A DNA stretch of 64,000 bases from Tissierella sp032104385 (GTDB taxonomy: Bacteria; Bacillota; Clostridia; Tissierellales; Tissierellaceae): NCBI RefSeq assembly GCF_032104385.1, contig NZ_DAMCHJ010000003.1, positions 124,001 through 188,000 on the forward strand, in the 5' to 3' direction. Of the stretch, positions 1-8,753 are shown piece by piece. Both the position numbers and the translations under genes were made by a program. Under the pieces are notes generated by a model. It saw nothing but the letters and a program-made list of their open reading frames with translations, ran no database searches and was not told the DNA's origin. Within the stretch, counting starts at the first letter, position 1; each line of letters begins with the position of its first letter.

Positions 1-1201
1 ACTTATGCTCTATATTTTCTTGATTGTATAATATTTGAGATAAAATAGATTCTATATATTTATAACTATCTAATATATTATCAAACTTATCCTCCAGTTC
101 ATTTATAAAATCAGATGTAACTCTGATTGATTCTGGAGGTGTTTCTTTTTCTTCCGATTCTGCTAAAGGACCTTTATTAATTGTTTGGGGTTCCTTATAT
201 AAGAAGGAGTCTAAAAAGTATAATCTTAGATTATCAGAAGGATTACAATAAATATAATTAATTTTATTTATATTTGATTTAATCTTAGCTAATATTATAT
301 TTTGATTTAAATCTTCATTTCTTTTTCCGCTTAACCAAGAATTACCATAGTCTAACGAATATAGAAAATCTATATTATCTTTAGATACAAAGACTAATTT
401 TAATTTATTGTTTTCCTCAAATATTATTGGGCTATATTTAGTTAATTTAATATATGGAAGTTTTATATCTTTCCATATATATTTTTCTTTTCCACTAGAA
501 CTCATTTTTAAATATTTAATTTGCTCTTTATCATCTAATTTTTCTAGCCATAAACCATGTAAATTATCTTGGGAATCTATAAATAAAAAAGGTGAGAAAT
601 TAATATAATTGTCAGAAGATATTTGTTTTGATAAGGAACTCCAAGACTTGGTATACGGGCTATAAAAGCTATGATATATTTGAGGATTATTCATATTACT
701 TCTATATAACAGATGAATAGTACCTTGACTATCTACATCTACAACGAATGGATCTGGAGTTTTATTTGATATATATCTAATAGCATTATATTTTTCTTCA
801 CTGCCATAGATGACATGTTGGATAGTCCAAATATTAGAGTTTATCAAATTAGAATAATTATATAATATATGAATATTATTTTTAATCATTAGAATTTCTA
901 CCTGATTATAGATATTTGATTTCATATTAAACTTTGCTATTATAGCTTTTGACCATTTTCCATTGGTATATTTATAATAGTTTAATTCTCCAGTATTTAT
1001 AAGTGCAATAAGATGTATTATATTATTTTCATCAATAAAAGTAGAATACTTTAATATATTTTTAGTATATAAATATTCAGACTTTAACATATTTAGTGAT
1101 GAATCAAAAATCGTATATAGAATATCTTCATCTTTTGATAATTTAAATATAAATACTTCTTTATTAGAGTTAATAACAATATTAATATTTGGTTGAAACA
1201 T
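1..1201 (-). CDS. Hypothetical beta-propeller-like protein (C-terminus cut by window edge)
   Basis: The frame is open from an ATG at 1201 down to base 1 with no stop, so at least 400 residues are present and the C-terminus is missing. A strong SD (ggaggtg) lies just upstream of the ATG. No signal peptide or membrane segment is visible. Short motifs such as IHLIAL, IHILYN, IHLLYR and LHGLWLE recur roughly every 45-55 residues. This is the pattern of a blade-repeat (BNR/propeller-like) protein. The last visible part is charged and probably helical (ELEDKFDNILDSYKYIESIL), which suggests a coiled coil. It is transcribed divergently from the Cys/Pro-rich gene at 1297. I do not recognise the family, and no function is assigned. 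Confidence 0.75.
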   Translation of the reverse strand, partial: MFQPNINIVINSNKEVFIFKLSKDEDILYTIFDSSLNMLKSEYLYTKNILKYSTFIDENNIIHLIALINTGELNYYKYTNGKWSKAIIAKFNMKSNIYNQVEILMIKNNIHILYNYSNLINSNIWTIQHVIYGSEEKYNAIRYISNKTPDPFVVDVDSQGTIHLLYRSNMNNPQIYHSFYSPYTKSWSSLSKQISSDNYINFSPFLFIDSQDNLHGLWLEKLDDKEQIKYLKMSSSGKEKYIWKDIKLPYIKLTKYSPIIFEENNKLKLVFVSKDNIDFLYSLDYGNSWLSGKRNEDLNQNIILAKIKSNINKINYIYCNPSDNLRLYFLDSFLYKEPQTINKGPLAESEEKETPPESIRVTSDFINELEDKFDNILDSYKYIESILSQILYNQENIEHK

Positions 1202-1296
1202 TTATTTCACCTCCACAATTAATTAGTAGCACATTAGTATATCTATACATAATATGTTAGTGAATATGACTTTATTAAATAAAAGGAGTGAAAATA

Positions 1297-1917
1297 ATGG
1301 CTGAATTTAATATTAATCAAGTACAAGAGTTGGATTGCGATTGTATTATTGTTGACAAAGTGTTTGCAAGCTGTCAGCAAAGAGAGTGTTTCCCTGAAGT
1401 GGAAGTAGAAGTATGTGATAAGACCTTTGGAAGCATAAGATTTAGACCTGGATTTATAGTACCTAATACATTAATAGTTACAGATACAGATACTCCTAAT
1501 TTTAGAAGGGTAAGATTTACAGTAAGGGTTCCTTTCCAGGTTTTAGATCCTAGCGGAAATATAATAGCAGAAGGGTTTTTACCAGATATATTTAAAGACA
1601 TTATATTATATATTCCAGATGCTAGGGATGAATTTGATTTTAGAATAGTTGTTGAAACTAGTTCTGAAGTTTTATTACCACCAGTGCAAACAGGAGATAA
1701 ACTAGTTTTCACAGCAGGAGTATTTATTATAATTAAGGTAGTAGGTACAGTTCAACTTTTAATACCAACATTTGGTTATTGTCCACCACCACCTCCATGT
1801 GAAGAATTTAGTCCACAAGATGTTTGTGAGCAATTTATTGAATATGCAGAGTTCCCAGATTTTTTCCCACCTCAACTTGGTGACCAAGAATGCCCTCCAT
1901 GCTATCCAGTACCATAG
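1297..1917 (+). CDS. Cys/Pro-rich hypothetical protein, possible spore surface protein
   Basis: A protein of 206 residues. The ATG at 1297 is chosen because the in-frame GTG at 1288 overlaps the SD (aaaggag). The N-terminus has a Cys cluster (DCDCIIVDKVFASCQQRECF). A beta-rich middle of about 130 residues follows. The tail is rich in Pro and Cys (YCPPPPPCEEF, then ECPPCYPVP). There is no signal peptide or membrane segment. Cys-rich ends around a beta domain are common in clostridial spore coat or exosporium proteins, so a disulfide-linked surface role is possible. That is inference from composition only. It is a single-gene unit closed by a terminator right after the stop codon. Confidence 0.75.
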   Translation: MAEFNINQVQELDCDCIIVDKVFASCQQRECFPEVEVEVCDKTFGSIRFRPGFIVPNTLIVTDTDTPNFRRVRFTVRVPFQVLDPSGNIIAEGFLPDIFKDIILYIPDARDEFDFRIVVETSSEVLLPPVQTGDKLVFTAGVFIIIKVVGTVQLLIPTFGYCPPPPPCEEFSPQDVCEQFIEYAEFPDFFPPQLGDQECPPCYPVP

Positions 1918-1947
1918 AGAAGAGCTGAAGTGCTCTTCTTTTTTTTA
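1918..1947 (+). terminator. Rho-independent terminator of the Cys/Pro-rich gene
   Basis: An 8-bp perfect stem (AGAAGAGC/GCTCTTCT) with a 6-nt loop starts at the base after the stop codon. A run of T follows to 1946. Confidence 0.9.
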
Positions 1948-1966
1948 TTTTTATAAAATGTGAATG

Positions 1967-1995
1967 TTGACAAAAATACTAGGGTATAATATACT
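1967..1995 (+). promoter_or_regulatory. Sigma-A-type promoter of the isc operon, possible IscR operator
   Basis: TTGACA at 1967-1972, a 17-bp spacer and TATACT at 1990-1995. A better TATAAT at 1985 would leave only 12 bp. The spacer holds AATACTAGGGTAT, which resembles half of the operators used by Rrf2/IscR regulators in Firmicutes. Autoregulation by the IscR encoded just downstream is therefore likely, but this is inferred. Confidence 0.65.
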
Positions 1996-2044
1996 TATTA
2001 AAGTAAAACCAAGGAAATTAGTTGGGAATAAAAGAGGTGAAAAA

Positions 2045-2473
2045 ATGAAATTATCTACAAGGGGAAGATATGGACTAAAGGCTATGTTTCAATTGGCTTT
2101 ATATCATGGTGATGGGCCAATACCCTTAAAACAAATTGCTGATGAACAAAATCTATCTGAAAATTATTTAGAGCAATTATTTTCCACATTAAAAAAAGAA
2201 GGATTATTAAATAGTGTTAGAGGTGCTCAGGGTGGGTATATGTTATCAAAAGAACCAAAGGAAATTACAGTTGGCAGTATCCTAAGAGCATTGGAGGGAA
2301 ATATGGCACCATCTGACTGTGTTATGGATGATGAATTTGAATGCTCTAGGGAAGATAGATGTGTGACCAAATTAGTCTGGGTAAAGATAAAAGATAGTAT
2401 TGATGAAGTAATCGATTCCATCACATTGCAAGATATGGTGGATGATGAAAATAAATTAAATAGAAAAGAGTAA
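2045..2473 (+). CDS. iscR: Rrf2-family transcriptional regulator, IscR-like
   Basis: A protein of 142 residues. The ATG at 2045 follows an SD (agaggtg); an upstream in-frame ATG at 1964 lies ahead of the promoter and is rejected. It starts with the family signature MKLSTRGRYGL, has a winged helix-turn-helix (QIADEQNLSENYLEQLFSTL) and a wing (VRGAQGGYML). Three cysteines near residue 100 (C-x7-C-x5-C) match the position of the [2Fe-2S] ligands of IscR, although the first spacing is two residues longer than in E. coli. It heads iscR-iscS-iscU, so it probably senses Fe-S demand and represses this operon. CymR, the cysteine regulator, is the nearest alternative. Confidence 0.88.
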   Translation: MKLSTRGRYGLKAMFQLALYHGDGPIPLKQIADEQNLSENYLEQLFSTLKKEGLLNSVRGAQGGYMLSKEPKEITVGSILRALEGNMAPSDCVMDDEFECSREDRCVTKLVWVKIKDSIDEVIDSITLQDMVDDENKLNRKE

Positions 2474-2491
2474 ACTTAGGAGGAAAAGTCG

Positions 2492-3670
2492 ATGGAAAAA
2501 AATATATATATGGATAATGCTGCTACAACACCAGTAAAAAAAGAAGTATTAGAAGAAATGATACCTTATTTCACTGAAAAATATGGTAATCCATCATCTG
2601 TCTATTCTTTAGGCAGTTTATCAAAAAGAGCTGTAGAAGAGGCCAGGGGAAAAGTAGCTAATAACATTGGTGCAGATAAAAAAGAGATATTCTTTACTGG
2701 TGGAGGTTCTGAGGCTGATAACTGGGCTATAAAAGGTATTGCATATGCAAATAAAAACAAAGGGAATCATATTATAACTACTAAAATTGAGCATCATGCA
2801 ATATTACACACTTGTGAATATCTACAAAAAAATGGATTTGAAGTAACTTATTTAGATGTTGATGAATATGGGTTAATTGATTTAGAAGAACTTAAAAAGG
2901 CCATAACAGATAAAACAATACTTATATCAATTATGTTTGCAAACAATGAAATCGGAACTATACAGCCAATTAAGGAGATTGGAGAAATAGCGAAGGGAAA
3001 AAACATATATTTTCATACAGATGCAGTTCAAGCAATGGGTCATATTAGAATAGATGTAAAAGAATTGAATATAGACCTTTTATCCATGTCATCACATAAA
3101 TTCTATGGGCCAAAGGGAATAGGTGCTTTATATATTAGACAAGGAGTGAAAATTGATTCTCTTATATCTGGAGGAGGACAAGAACGAAATAGAAGAGCAG
3201 GAACAGAAAATGTACCAGCTATAGTTGGAATGGGGAAAGCTATTGAATTAGCTTATGAAAATTTAGATGAACATAATGAAAAATTAATTAAATTGAGAGA
3301 TACCTTGATTCAAAAAATACAATCAAATATCTCCCACGTAAGACTAAATGGTCATCCAACCCATAGGCTTCCTGGAAATGTGAATATGTGTTTTAGGTTT
3401 ATTGAAGGGGAATCTTTGTTACTAAGTTTAGATATGGAAGGAATTGCTGGCTCAAGTGGTTCAGCTTGTACTTCTGGGTCATTAGATCCTTCTCATGTTT
3501 TACTAGCTATTGGACTTCCTCATGAAATTGCCCATGGCTCTCTTAGATTGTCCTTAGGAGATTTTAATACAGAAGAAGAAATAGATTATGTAGTAGAAAA
3601 GCTTGTAAAAATAGTAGATAGACTAAGGATGATGTCACCACTATATGAAAAGGTAAGGGAGGAAAAATAA
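2492..3670 (+). CDS. iscS: Cysteine desulfurase (NifS/IscS type)
   Basis: A PLP enzyme of 392 residues that removes sulfur from cysteine and passes it, as persulfide, to the scaffold protein encoded next. The start MDNAATTPV, the PLP-binding lysine in SSHKFYGPKG (about residue 203) and the mobile-loop cysteine in GSSGSACTSGS (about 326) are all present. The loop length is that of group I (NifS/IscS) enzymes, not SufS. Its stop codon abuts the ATG of iscU, so the two are translationally coupled. NifS would be an equally valid name. Confidence 0.95.
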   Translation: MEKNIYMDNAATTPVKKEVLEEMIPYFTEKYGNPSSVYSLGSLSKRAVEEARGKVANNIGADKKEIFFTGGGSEADNWAIKGIAYANKNKGNHIITTKIEHHAILHTCEYLQKNGFEVTYLDVDEYGLIDLEELKKAITDKTILISIMFANNEIGTIQPIKEIGEIAKGKNIYFHTDAVQAMGHIRIDVKELNIDLLSMSSHKFYGPKGIGALYIRQGVKIDSLISGGGQERNRRAGTENVPAIVGMGKAIELAYENLDEHNEKLIKLRDTLIQKIQSNISHVRLNGHPTHRLPGNVNMCFRFIEGESLLLSLDMEGIAGSSGSACTSGSLDPSHVLLAIGLPHEIAHGSLRLSLGDFNTEEEIDYVVEKLVKIVDRLRMMSPLYEKVREEK

Positions 3671-4108
3671 ATGTACTCAGAAAAAGTAATGGATCATTTT
3701 CAAAACCCAAGAAATGTTGGGGAAATATTGGATGCAGACGGTGTCGGTGAAGTTGGCAATGCCAAGTGTGGAGATATAATGAAAATGTATCTTAAAATAG
3801 AAAATGGAATTATTGAAGATGTTAAGTTTAAAACATTTGGATGTGGTTCTGCCATTGCATCATCAAGCATGGCTACAGAGTTAATTAAAGGAAAGACTAT
3901 AGAAGAGGCTATGGAATTAACTAATAAAGCTGTTGCAGAAGCTCTTGATGGACTACCTCCAGTAAAGATGCATTGTTCTGTATTAGCTGAACAAGCTATT
4001 AAATCAGCTTTATTAGATTATTCTAGGAAGAATAATGTTTATATTGAAGGTTTAGATGATGTAAATTTTGATGATGATCATCATGAGCACGATTTTGAAG
4101 AGCTATAA
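3671..4108 (+). CDS. iscU: Fe-S cluster assembly scaffold IscU
   Basis: A protein of 145 residues that receives sulfur from IscS and builds [2Fe-2S] clusters. The three ligand cysteines are visible in GNAKCGD, FGCGSAIA and KMHCSVLAE. The order is as in NifU N-terminal/IscU proteins, and the SufU insertion is absent. The acidic, His-containing tail (DDDHHEHDFEEL) extends beyond the family core and could bind metal; that is inference. No clear terminator follows, and the next small gene starts 112 bp downstream. Confidence 0.95.
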   Translation: MYSEKVMDHFQNPRNVGEILDADGVGEVGNAKCGDIMKMYLKIENGIIEDVKFKTFGCGSAIASSSMATELIKGKTIEEAMELTNKAVAEALDGLPPVKMHCSVLAEQAIKSALLDYSRKNNVYIEGLDDVNFDDDHHEHDFEEL

Positions 4109-4220
4109 AAGAATATAAATATTTTTGTAATAAATTCTAATATTAGATAATACTAACAGAATTATTCTCTCCTTTTAGTGACAATATATATGATATAGAT
4201 ATAAAAAGGAGATGAATAAA

Positions 4221-4391
4221 TTGTTTAATAATGGATATAAAAATAATGCATTTTGGGGAACTATTATAGGAACATCATTAGGTATAGTTATTAGCTCAGC
4301 AATAACACCAATAAATAAGAGAAAGATGATGAAATCTGCAAGAAAAATGAGATCTAACTTAAGAGATGGAATGAATTCCTTGTGGGGCTAG
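4221..4391 (+). CDS. Small membrane-anchored protein (56 aa)
   Basis: A TTG start at 4221 sits 9 bp after a strong SD (aaaaaggag). The product is MFNNGYKNNAFWGTIIG and so on: one hydrophobic segment (residues 11-27), then a basic tail (PINKRKMMKSARKMRSNLRD). This is the layout of YtxH-like small envelope proteins, with one membrane helix and a positive cytoplasmic tail. A perfect hairpin terminator overlaps the stop codon. Short length and the TTG start make this gene easy to miss. Function unknown. Confidence 0.7.
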   Translation: MFNNGYKNNAFWGTIIGTSLGIVISSAITPINKRKMMKSARKMRSNLRDGMNSLWG

Positions 4392-4410
4392 GCAGCATAT
4401 GCTGCCTTTT
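4391..4410 (+). terminator. Terminator after the 56-aa gene
   Basis: GGCAGC/GCTGCC stem with an ATAT loop, starting on the last base of the stop codon and followed by TTTT. The T run is short. Confidence 0.7.
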
Positions 4411-4436
4411 CACAAATTTAAAAGGGGTGAAAAGCC

Positions 4437-5621
4437 ATGAAGCCACCGAGTTTTTTTATTAAATTTATTTGGACACTTCTTACTATATTATTAATACTAA
4501 CTATTTATTATCTTATTAATATTGGGAATAATTTTGTATCCGATAGGAAAAAGATTAAGATTAATGATAAAAAAATTTTACCGGTAATAACAGGATTGTT
4601 TTTTTTGATTTTGATTTTTAATTTATTTAAAAAATATCCAATATTATCAGAAACCTTTTACACCATAATTTTTTCTGCAATTTTAGCATATCTTTTTAAT
4701 CCAGTAATTAATTTTTTAGAGTCTAAAAAAATAAACAGATTAAAAGGAGTTCTTCTATTATATCTAGGGATAGTTGCATTATTTTTAATTTTAGCATTTT
4801 TAGTAATACCAAAATCAACTACTGAAATAAAAAGACTTGTAGTATATATGCCTATATATTTAGAGAAAGCTTCCTCAGTAATAGATGAGTTATACAATAA
4901 ATATTATTCCACTTTAGGTGATTTACCCCCAATGTTTCAAGGGGTTCAACAAGTTGTAATGGAAAATATAGTAGGAATAGAACATATGGTAGTAAATGGA
5001 CTTAAAAATTTTATTGGGGGAATAATGAATACATTTTCAAAACTTGTAAGTTTAATATTAACTCCTATATTGACATTTTATTTTCTAGTAGATAAGGATT
5101 ATTTTAAAAATAAGTTGATGGGATTTATTCCTGCAAAATATAAAGAAGATTGTAGAAAACTATGTTTTGAGATTGATGACTCTTTATCTAAATTTGTTAG
5201 GGGTAAAATAATCATGGCTGCATATGTGGGTATCGCAACTTCTATAGTCTTGCTTATTATGGGTATTGATTTTGCAATTGTAATTGGATTTATAACTGGG
5301 ATTGCTGATATAATACCATACATAGGTCCATTTTTAGGATTTTTACCAGCAGTATTTTTTGCATATTTAATCAGTCCATTAAAGGCAATATGGATAGCCT
5401 TATTCTTTGTCTGTATACAATGGGCGGAAAACAATATACTTGCACCTAAGGTAATAGGAGAAACAACTGGAATTCACCCACTGATAATTCTTATTTCAAT
5501 AATAATTGGTGGAGGTATATTTGGAGTACTGGGAATGATTCTAGCCGTTCCAGTAGTGGCTATTCTTATAATACTATTTAAATTTATAAGTAATAGAAGA
5601 CCACCAAATATACAGAATTAA
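4437..5621 (+). CDS. AI-2E family transporter (PerM/YtvI type)
   Basis: An integral membrane protein of 394 residues starting at an ATG after an SD (aaggggtg). It has two N-terminal helices, a third near residue 80 (FYTIIFSAILAYLFNPVI), a long soluble stretch, then a C-terminal set of helices containing GFITGIADIIPYIGPFLG and a final GGIFGVLGMILAVPVVAIL. Both are hallmarks of the AI-2E/UPF0118 family. Family members export small molecules or act as Na+/H+ antiporters. The substrate cannot be told here; only some members handle autoinducer 2. It lies upstream of alaS, as in several clostridia. Confidence 0.88.
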   Translation: MKPPSFFIKFIWTLLTILLILTIYYLINIGNNFVSDRKKIKINDKKILPVITGLFFLILIFNLFKKYPILSETFYTIIFSAILAYLFNPVINFLESKKINRLKGVLLLYLGIVALFLILAFLVIPKSTTEIKRLVVYMPIYLEKASSVIDELYNKYYSTLGDLPPMFQGVQQVVMENIVGIEHMVVNGLKNFIGGIMNTFSKLVSLILTPILTFYFLVDKDYFKNKLMGFIPAKYKEDCRKLCFEIDDSLSKFVRGKIIMAAYVGIATSIVLLIMGIDFAIVIGFITGIADIIPYIGPFLGFLPAVFFAYLISPLKAIWIALFFVCIQWAENNILAPKVIGETTGIHPLIILISIIIGGGIFGVLGMILAVPVVAILIILFKFISNRRPPNIQN

Positions 5622-5633
5622 AGGTTCTCGTTA

Positions 5634-5662
5634 TTGACAAATAGTTAATATTAAATTATAAT
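5634..5662 (+). promoter_or_regulatory. Consensus sigma-A promoter ahead of alaS leader
   Basis: TTGACA (5634-5639), a 17-bp spacer and TATAAT (5657-5662): a perfect match to consensus. Transcription should begin near 5669, only about 18 nt before the hairpin at 5687. Confidence 0.85.
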
Positions 5663-5686
5663 CCAAATATATCGAATAGAGAATTT

Positions 5687-5710
5687 CGTCCCTAGAATAG
5701 GGACGTTTTT
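5687..5710 (+). terminator. Terminator between the alaS promoter and alaS
   Basis: Stem CGTCCCT/AGGGACG with a 5-nt loop followed by five T. It lies downstream of the strong promoter at 5634 and upstream of the alaS start, so it may act as an attenuator as well as a terminator for the upstream permease gene. Confidence 0.8.
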
Positions 5711-5792
5711 GCAATTTACAAAACGGATAAAATTAGATAGCTTCGAATGAACTTGGAGTCTATGGATAATCTTAAATGGAGAGGTGTATATA

Positions 5793-8429
5793 ATGAAAAA
5801 GATGGGATTACATGAAATAAGAAAAGAATTTTTAGATTTTTTTAAAGAGAAAGAGCATTTAGTTGCACCAAGCTTTTCACTTGTACCAAAAAATGATAAA
5901 TCATTATTATTAATCGGGGCAGGAATGGCACCACTAAAAAAATACTTTACAGGAGAGCAAACACCACCGAATAAAAGAATGGCGACATGTCAAAAATGTA
6001 TTAGAACAGGTGACATTGATAATGTAGGCAAAACAGATAGACATGCTACTTTTTTTGAAATGTTGGGGAACTTTTCCTTTGGAGATTATTTTAAGAGAGA
6101 AGCTACTGCGTGGGCCTGGGAGTTTCTTACGGAAAGAATGGGCATAAATAAAGAGGATTTATGGGTAACTATATATTTAGAAGATGATGAAGCTTTCGAA
6201 ATATGGAATAAAGAAGTAGGTGTTCCGGAAGAAAGAATAGTTAGACTAGGTAAAGAAGATAACTTTTGGGAACTGGAGGTTGGTCCATCTGGTCCATGTT
6301 CTGAGATTTATGTTGATAGAGGAGAAAAGTATGGGTGCGGATCTCCTGACTGTAAGCCAGGATGTGAATGTGATAGATTTATTGAAGTTTGGAATCTAGT
6401 ATTTACCCAATTTGATAAAGATGAGAATGGAGTATATCATTCACTACCAAATCCAAATATTGATACAGGAATGGGATTAGAGAGAATTACTTGCGTAATG
6501 GAAGGAACAAAAACTATATTTGATACTGAGGCCGTTAGGGAAATCATTAGAAAAGTAGAAGAAGCGGCTAAAGTTAAGTATGGAAATGATTCCAAGAAAG
6601 ATGAATCTATAAGAGTAATTACTGACCATAGTAGAGCCATGACTTTTTTAGTATCTGATGGAGTATTACCTAGTAATGAAGGAAGAGGGTATGTATTAAG
6701 AAGATTAATTCGTAGAGCAGCTAGACATGGTAAACTTCTTGGTATAGAGGAGGCATTCCTAAGTCAAATTGTTGATGTTGTAATTAACTCATGGAAAGTA
6801 GAATATCCAGAGATCAAGGAAAGAGAAGATCAAATCAAAAAAGTAATCAAAGCAGAAGAAGATAAATTCCAAGAGACAATACATCAAGGAATATCTATTT
6901 TGGAGGAATATATAGAAGAAATCAAACTAAATAATCAGAGTGTTTTATCTGGAGAAAAAGCATTTAAGCTATATGATACTTATGGATTTCCTCTTGATTT
7001 AACAAAAGAAATTCTTGAAGAAAGAAATTTAGAAGTAGATGAAGATGAGTTCAATGCCAATATGGAAGAGCAAAGAAACAGAGCTAGAAAAGCAAGAGAT
7101 GAAGGAGACAGTGGATGGTCTACAGGTAATGAGCAAGATCTTTTTGAAGGATTAGAAACTACTTTTGTAGGATATGAAAAAACCAGTGTTGTATCTGAAA
7201 TAATAGGATTATTTACTAATAATGAGAAAGCAGATAAATTAAATACTGAAGAAGAAGGAATTATTATACTAAGCGAATCACCATTTTATGGAGAATCAGG
7301 AGGGCAAGTGGGAGATACTGGAATAATAGAAGGTTCTGACTTTAAAGCTATAGTATTGGATACTAAACATTCTAAGGGTGAGCATTTAATCCATATAGTA
7401 AGGATTGTAGATGGAGTAGCTAAAGTCAGAGCAAAAGTAATAGCTTCTGTAGATGACAATAGGAGGGATTCCATTAGAAGAAATCACTCTGCAACTCATC
7501 TTCTTCATAGGGCACTGAAGGATGTACTAGGAGAGCATGTTAATCAAGCAGGTTCTATAGTTATGTCAAATAGACTTCGATTTGATTTTACTCATTTTGA
7601 AAGTGTAACTAAAGAGGAATTAAAAGATATAGAAAAAATAGTCAATTCTAAGATTCTTGAGAGTTTAGAAGTTATAACTATAGAAACCTCCCTTAAAAAT
7701 GCACAAGAAATGGGAGTAGTAGGATTATTTGAAGATAAATATAAAGATGATGTTAGAGTGTTAACTATGGGTGACTATTCTAAAGAACTATGTGGAGGGA
7801 CTCATGTTTCTAATACTGCAAATATAGGTTTATTTAAAATACTTTCCGAATCAAGTATTGCATCTGGAGTTAGAAGAATAGAAGCAATAACTGGTGGGGC
7901 TGTATATGAGTATATGAACAATATGGAGGAAAGTATTGGGGAACTATCTGATATACTAAAGACAAATAAAAATAACTTGTTAGAAAAAGCTAGGACTTTA
8001 GTTGATGAAGCAAAAGATAAGGAAAAGGAGATTGAAAGTCTAAAAACAAAAATGGCATCATCTATTGCTGATGAAATATTATCATCTAAACTGATTGTAA
8101 GCGAGGTATCTACAATTGTTTATAAAGTAGATAATATGGATATGAACAGCCTTAGAAATTTAGGTGATGAAATAAAAAGTCGTTTGGGTTCAGGAGTTGT
8201 AGTACTTGCTAGTGTAAAAAATGATAAACTTTCCTTTGTAGGAATGGTAACAAAGGATATTGTAGGAAAAGGTGTTCATGCAGGAAATATAATAAAGGAA
8301 GTTGCCATGAAAACTGGTGGCGGCGGTGGCGGAAGAGAAGATATGGCTCAAGCTGGAGGTAAAGACATAAATAAAGTAGATGAAGCGTTGTCTATTGTTC
8401 CAAATTTAATTAAAGAACAAATAAAATAA
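5793..8429 (+). CDS. alaS: Alanine--tRNA ligase
   Basis: A class II synthetase of 878 residues. The ATG at 5793 is chosen because the in-frame GTG at 5784 overlaps the SD (ggagagg). The catalytic core comes first (FFKEKEH, FFEMLGNFSFGDYFK, GMGLERI). The editing domain has its zinc/catalytic motifs HSATH (about residue 565) and CGGTH (about 667). The C-terminal C-Ala domain ends with a glycine-rich GGGGGGREDMAQAGG segment. Length is normal for bacteria. A leader with a consensus promoter and a terminator precedes it, and I see no T-box. It begins a block, alaS-ireB-ruvX-DUF1292, conserved in Firmicutes. Confidence 0.98.
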   Translation: MKKMGLHEIRKEFLDFFKEKEHLVAPSFSLVPKNDKSLLLIGAGMAPLKKYFTGEQTPPNKRMATCQKCIRTGDIDNVGKTDRHATFFEMLGNFSFGDYFKREATAWAWEFLTERMGINKEDLWVTIYLEDDEAFEIWNKEVGVPEERIVRLGKEDNFWELEVGPSGPCSEIYVDRGEKYGCGSPDCKPGCECDRFIEVWNLVFTQFDKDENGVYHSLPNPNIDTGMGLERITCVMEGTKTIFDTEAVREIIRKVEEAAKVKYGNDSKKDESIRVITDHSRAMTFLVSDGVLPSNEGRGYVLRRLIRRAARHGKLLGIEEAFLSQIVDVVINSWKVEYPEIKEREDQIKKVIKAEEDKFQETIHQGISILEEYIEEIKLNNQSVLSGEKAFKLYDTYGFPLDLTKEILEERNLEVDEDEFNANMEEQRNRARKARDEGDSGWSTGNEQDLFEGLETTFVGYEKTSVVSEIIGLFTNNEKADKLNTEEEGIIILSESPFYGESGGQVGDTGIIEGSDFKAIVLDTKHSKGEHLIHIVRIVDGVAKVRAKVIASVDDNRRDSIRRNHSATHLLHRALKDVLGEHVNQAGSIVMSNRLRFDFTHFESVTKEELKDIEKIVNSKILESLEVITIETSLKNAQEMGVVGLFEDKYKDDVRVLTMGDYSKELCGGTHVSNTANIGLFKILSESSIASGVRRIEAITGGAVYEYMNNMEESIGELSDILKTNKNNLLEKARTLVDEAKDKEKEIESLKTKMASSIADEILSSKLIVSEVSTIVYKVDNMDMNSLRNLGDEIKSRLGSGVVVLASVKNDKLSFVGMVTKDIVGKGVHAGNIIKEVAMKTGGGGGGREDMAQAGGKDINKVDEALSIVPNLIKEQIK

Positions 8430-8475
8430 TACAGGGTTTATATGGTATAATAGCAGTATATTAGGAGGTGTTTCT

Positions 8476-8736
8476 GTGAATAATAAATTTAATGAAACTA
8501 TGAAATTTGAACCACCGATTGAAAAGATTGATTCTGTAGAGGAAATAATATTATCAGTATTCTATTCTTTAAAAGAGAGAGGTTATGATCCAGTTAATCA
8601 AATAATAGGATATATATTATCTGGTGATCCAACATATATTACTAGCCACAATAATGCAAGATCAACTATATGTCGTATAGAAAGAGATGAACTATTAGAA
8701 GAATTATTGAAATTTTATCTAATGAATAAAAGATAG
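8476..8736 (+). CDS. ireB: IreB family regulatory phosphoprotein (UPF0297)
   Basis: A protein of 86 residues starting at GTG 8476, 8 bp after an SD (aggaggtg). The core segments VNQIIGYILSGDPTYI and NNARSTICRIERDELLEELL are typical of UPF0297/YrzL. In Enterococcus, IreB is phosphorylated by the Ser/Thr kinase IreK and affects cephalosporin tolerance. It lies directly between alaS and genes leading to ruvX, which is the family's standard location. A TATAAT at 8445-8450 could be its own -10, but no good -35 is seen. Confidence 0.93.
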   Translation: MNNKFNETMKFEPPIEKIDSVEEIILSVFYSLKERGYDPVNQIIGYILSGDPTYITSHNNARSTICRIERDELLEELLKFYLMNKR

Positions 8737-8753
8737 TTTAGGAGTGAAATTGT

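Noticed and set aside
408..608. Plus-strand open frame (66 codons) opposite the left-edge gene
   Set aside because: The minus strand carries a continuous gene with SD and repeats over the whole region; no SD supports the plus frame.
5663..5792. T-box riboswitch ahead of alaS
   Set aside because: There is no T-box sequence (AACAANGGTGGTACC type), and the terminator comes too soon after the promoter to hold a stem I with a specifier loop.
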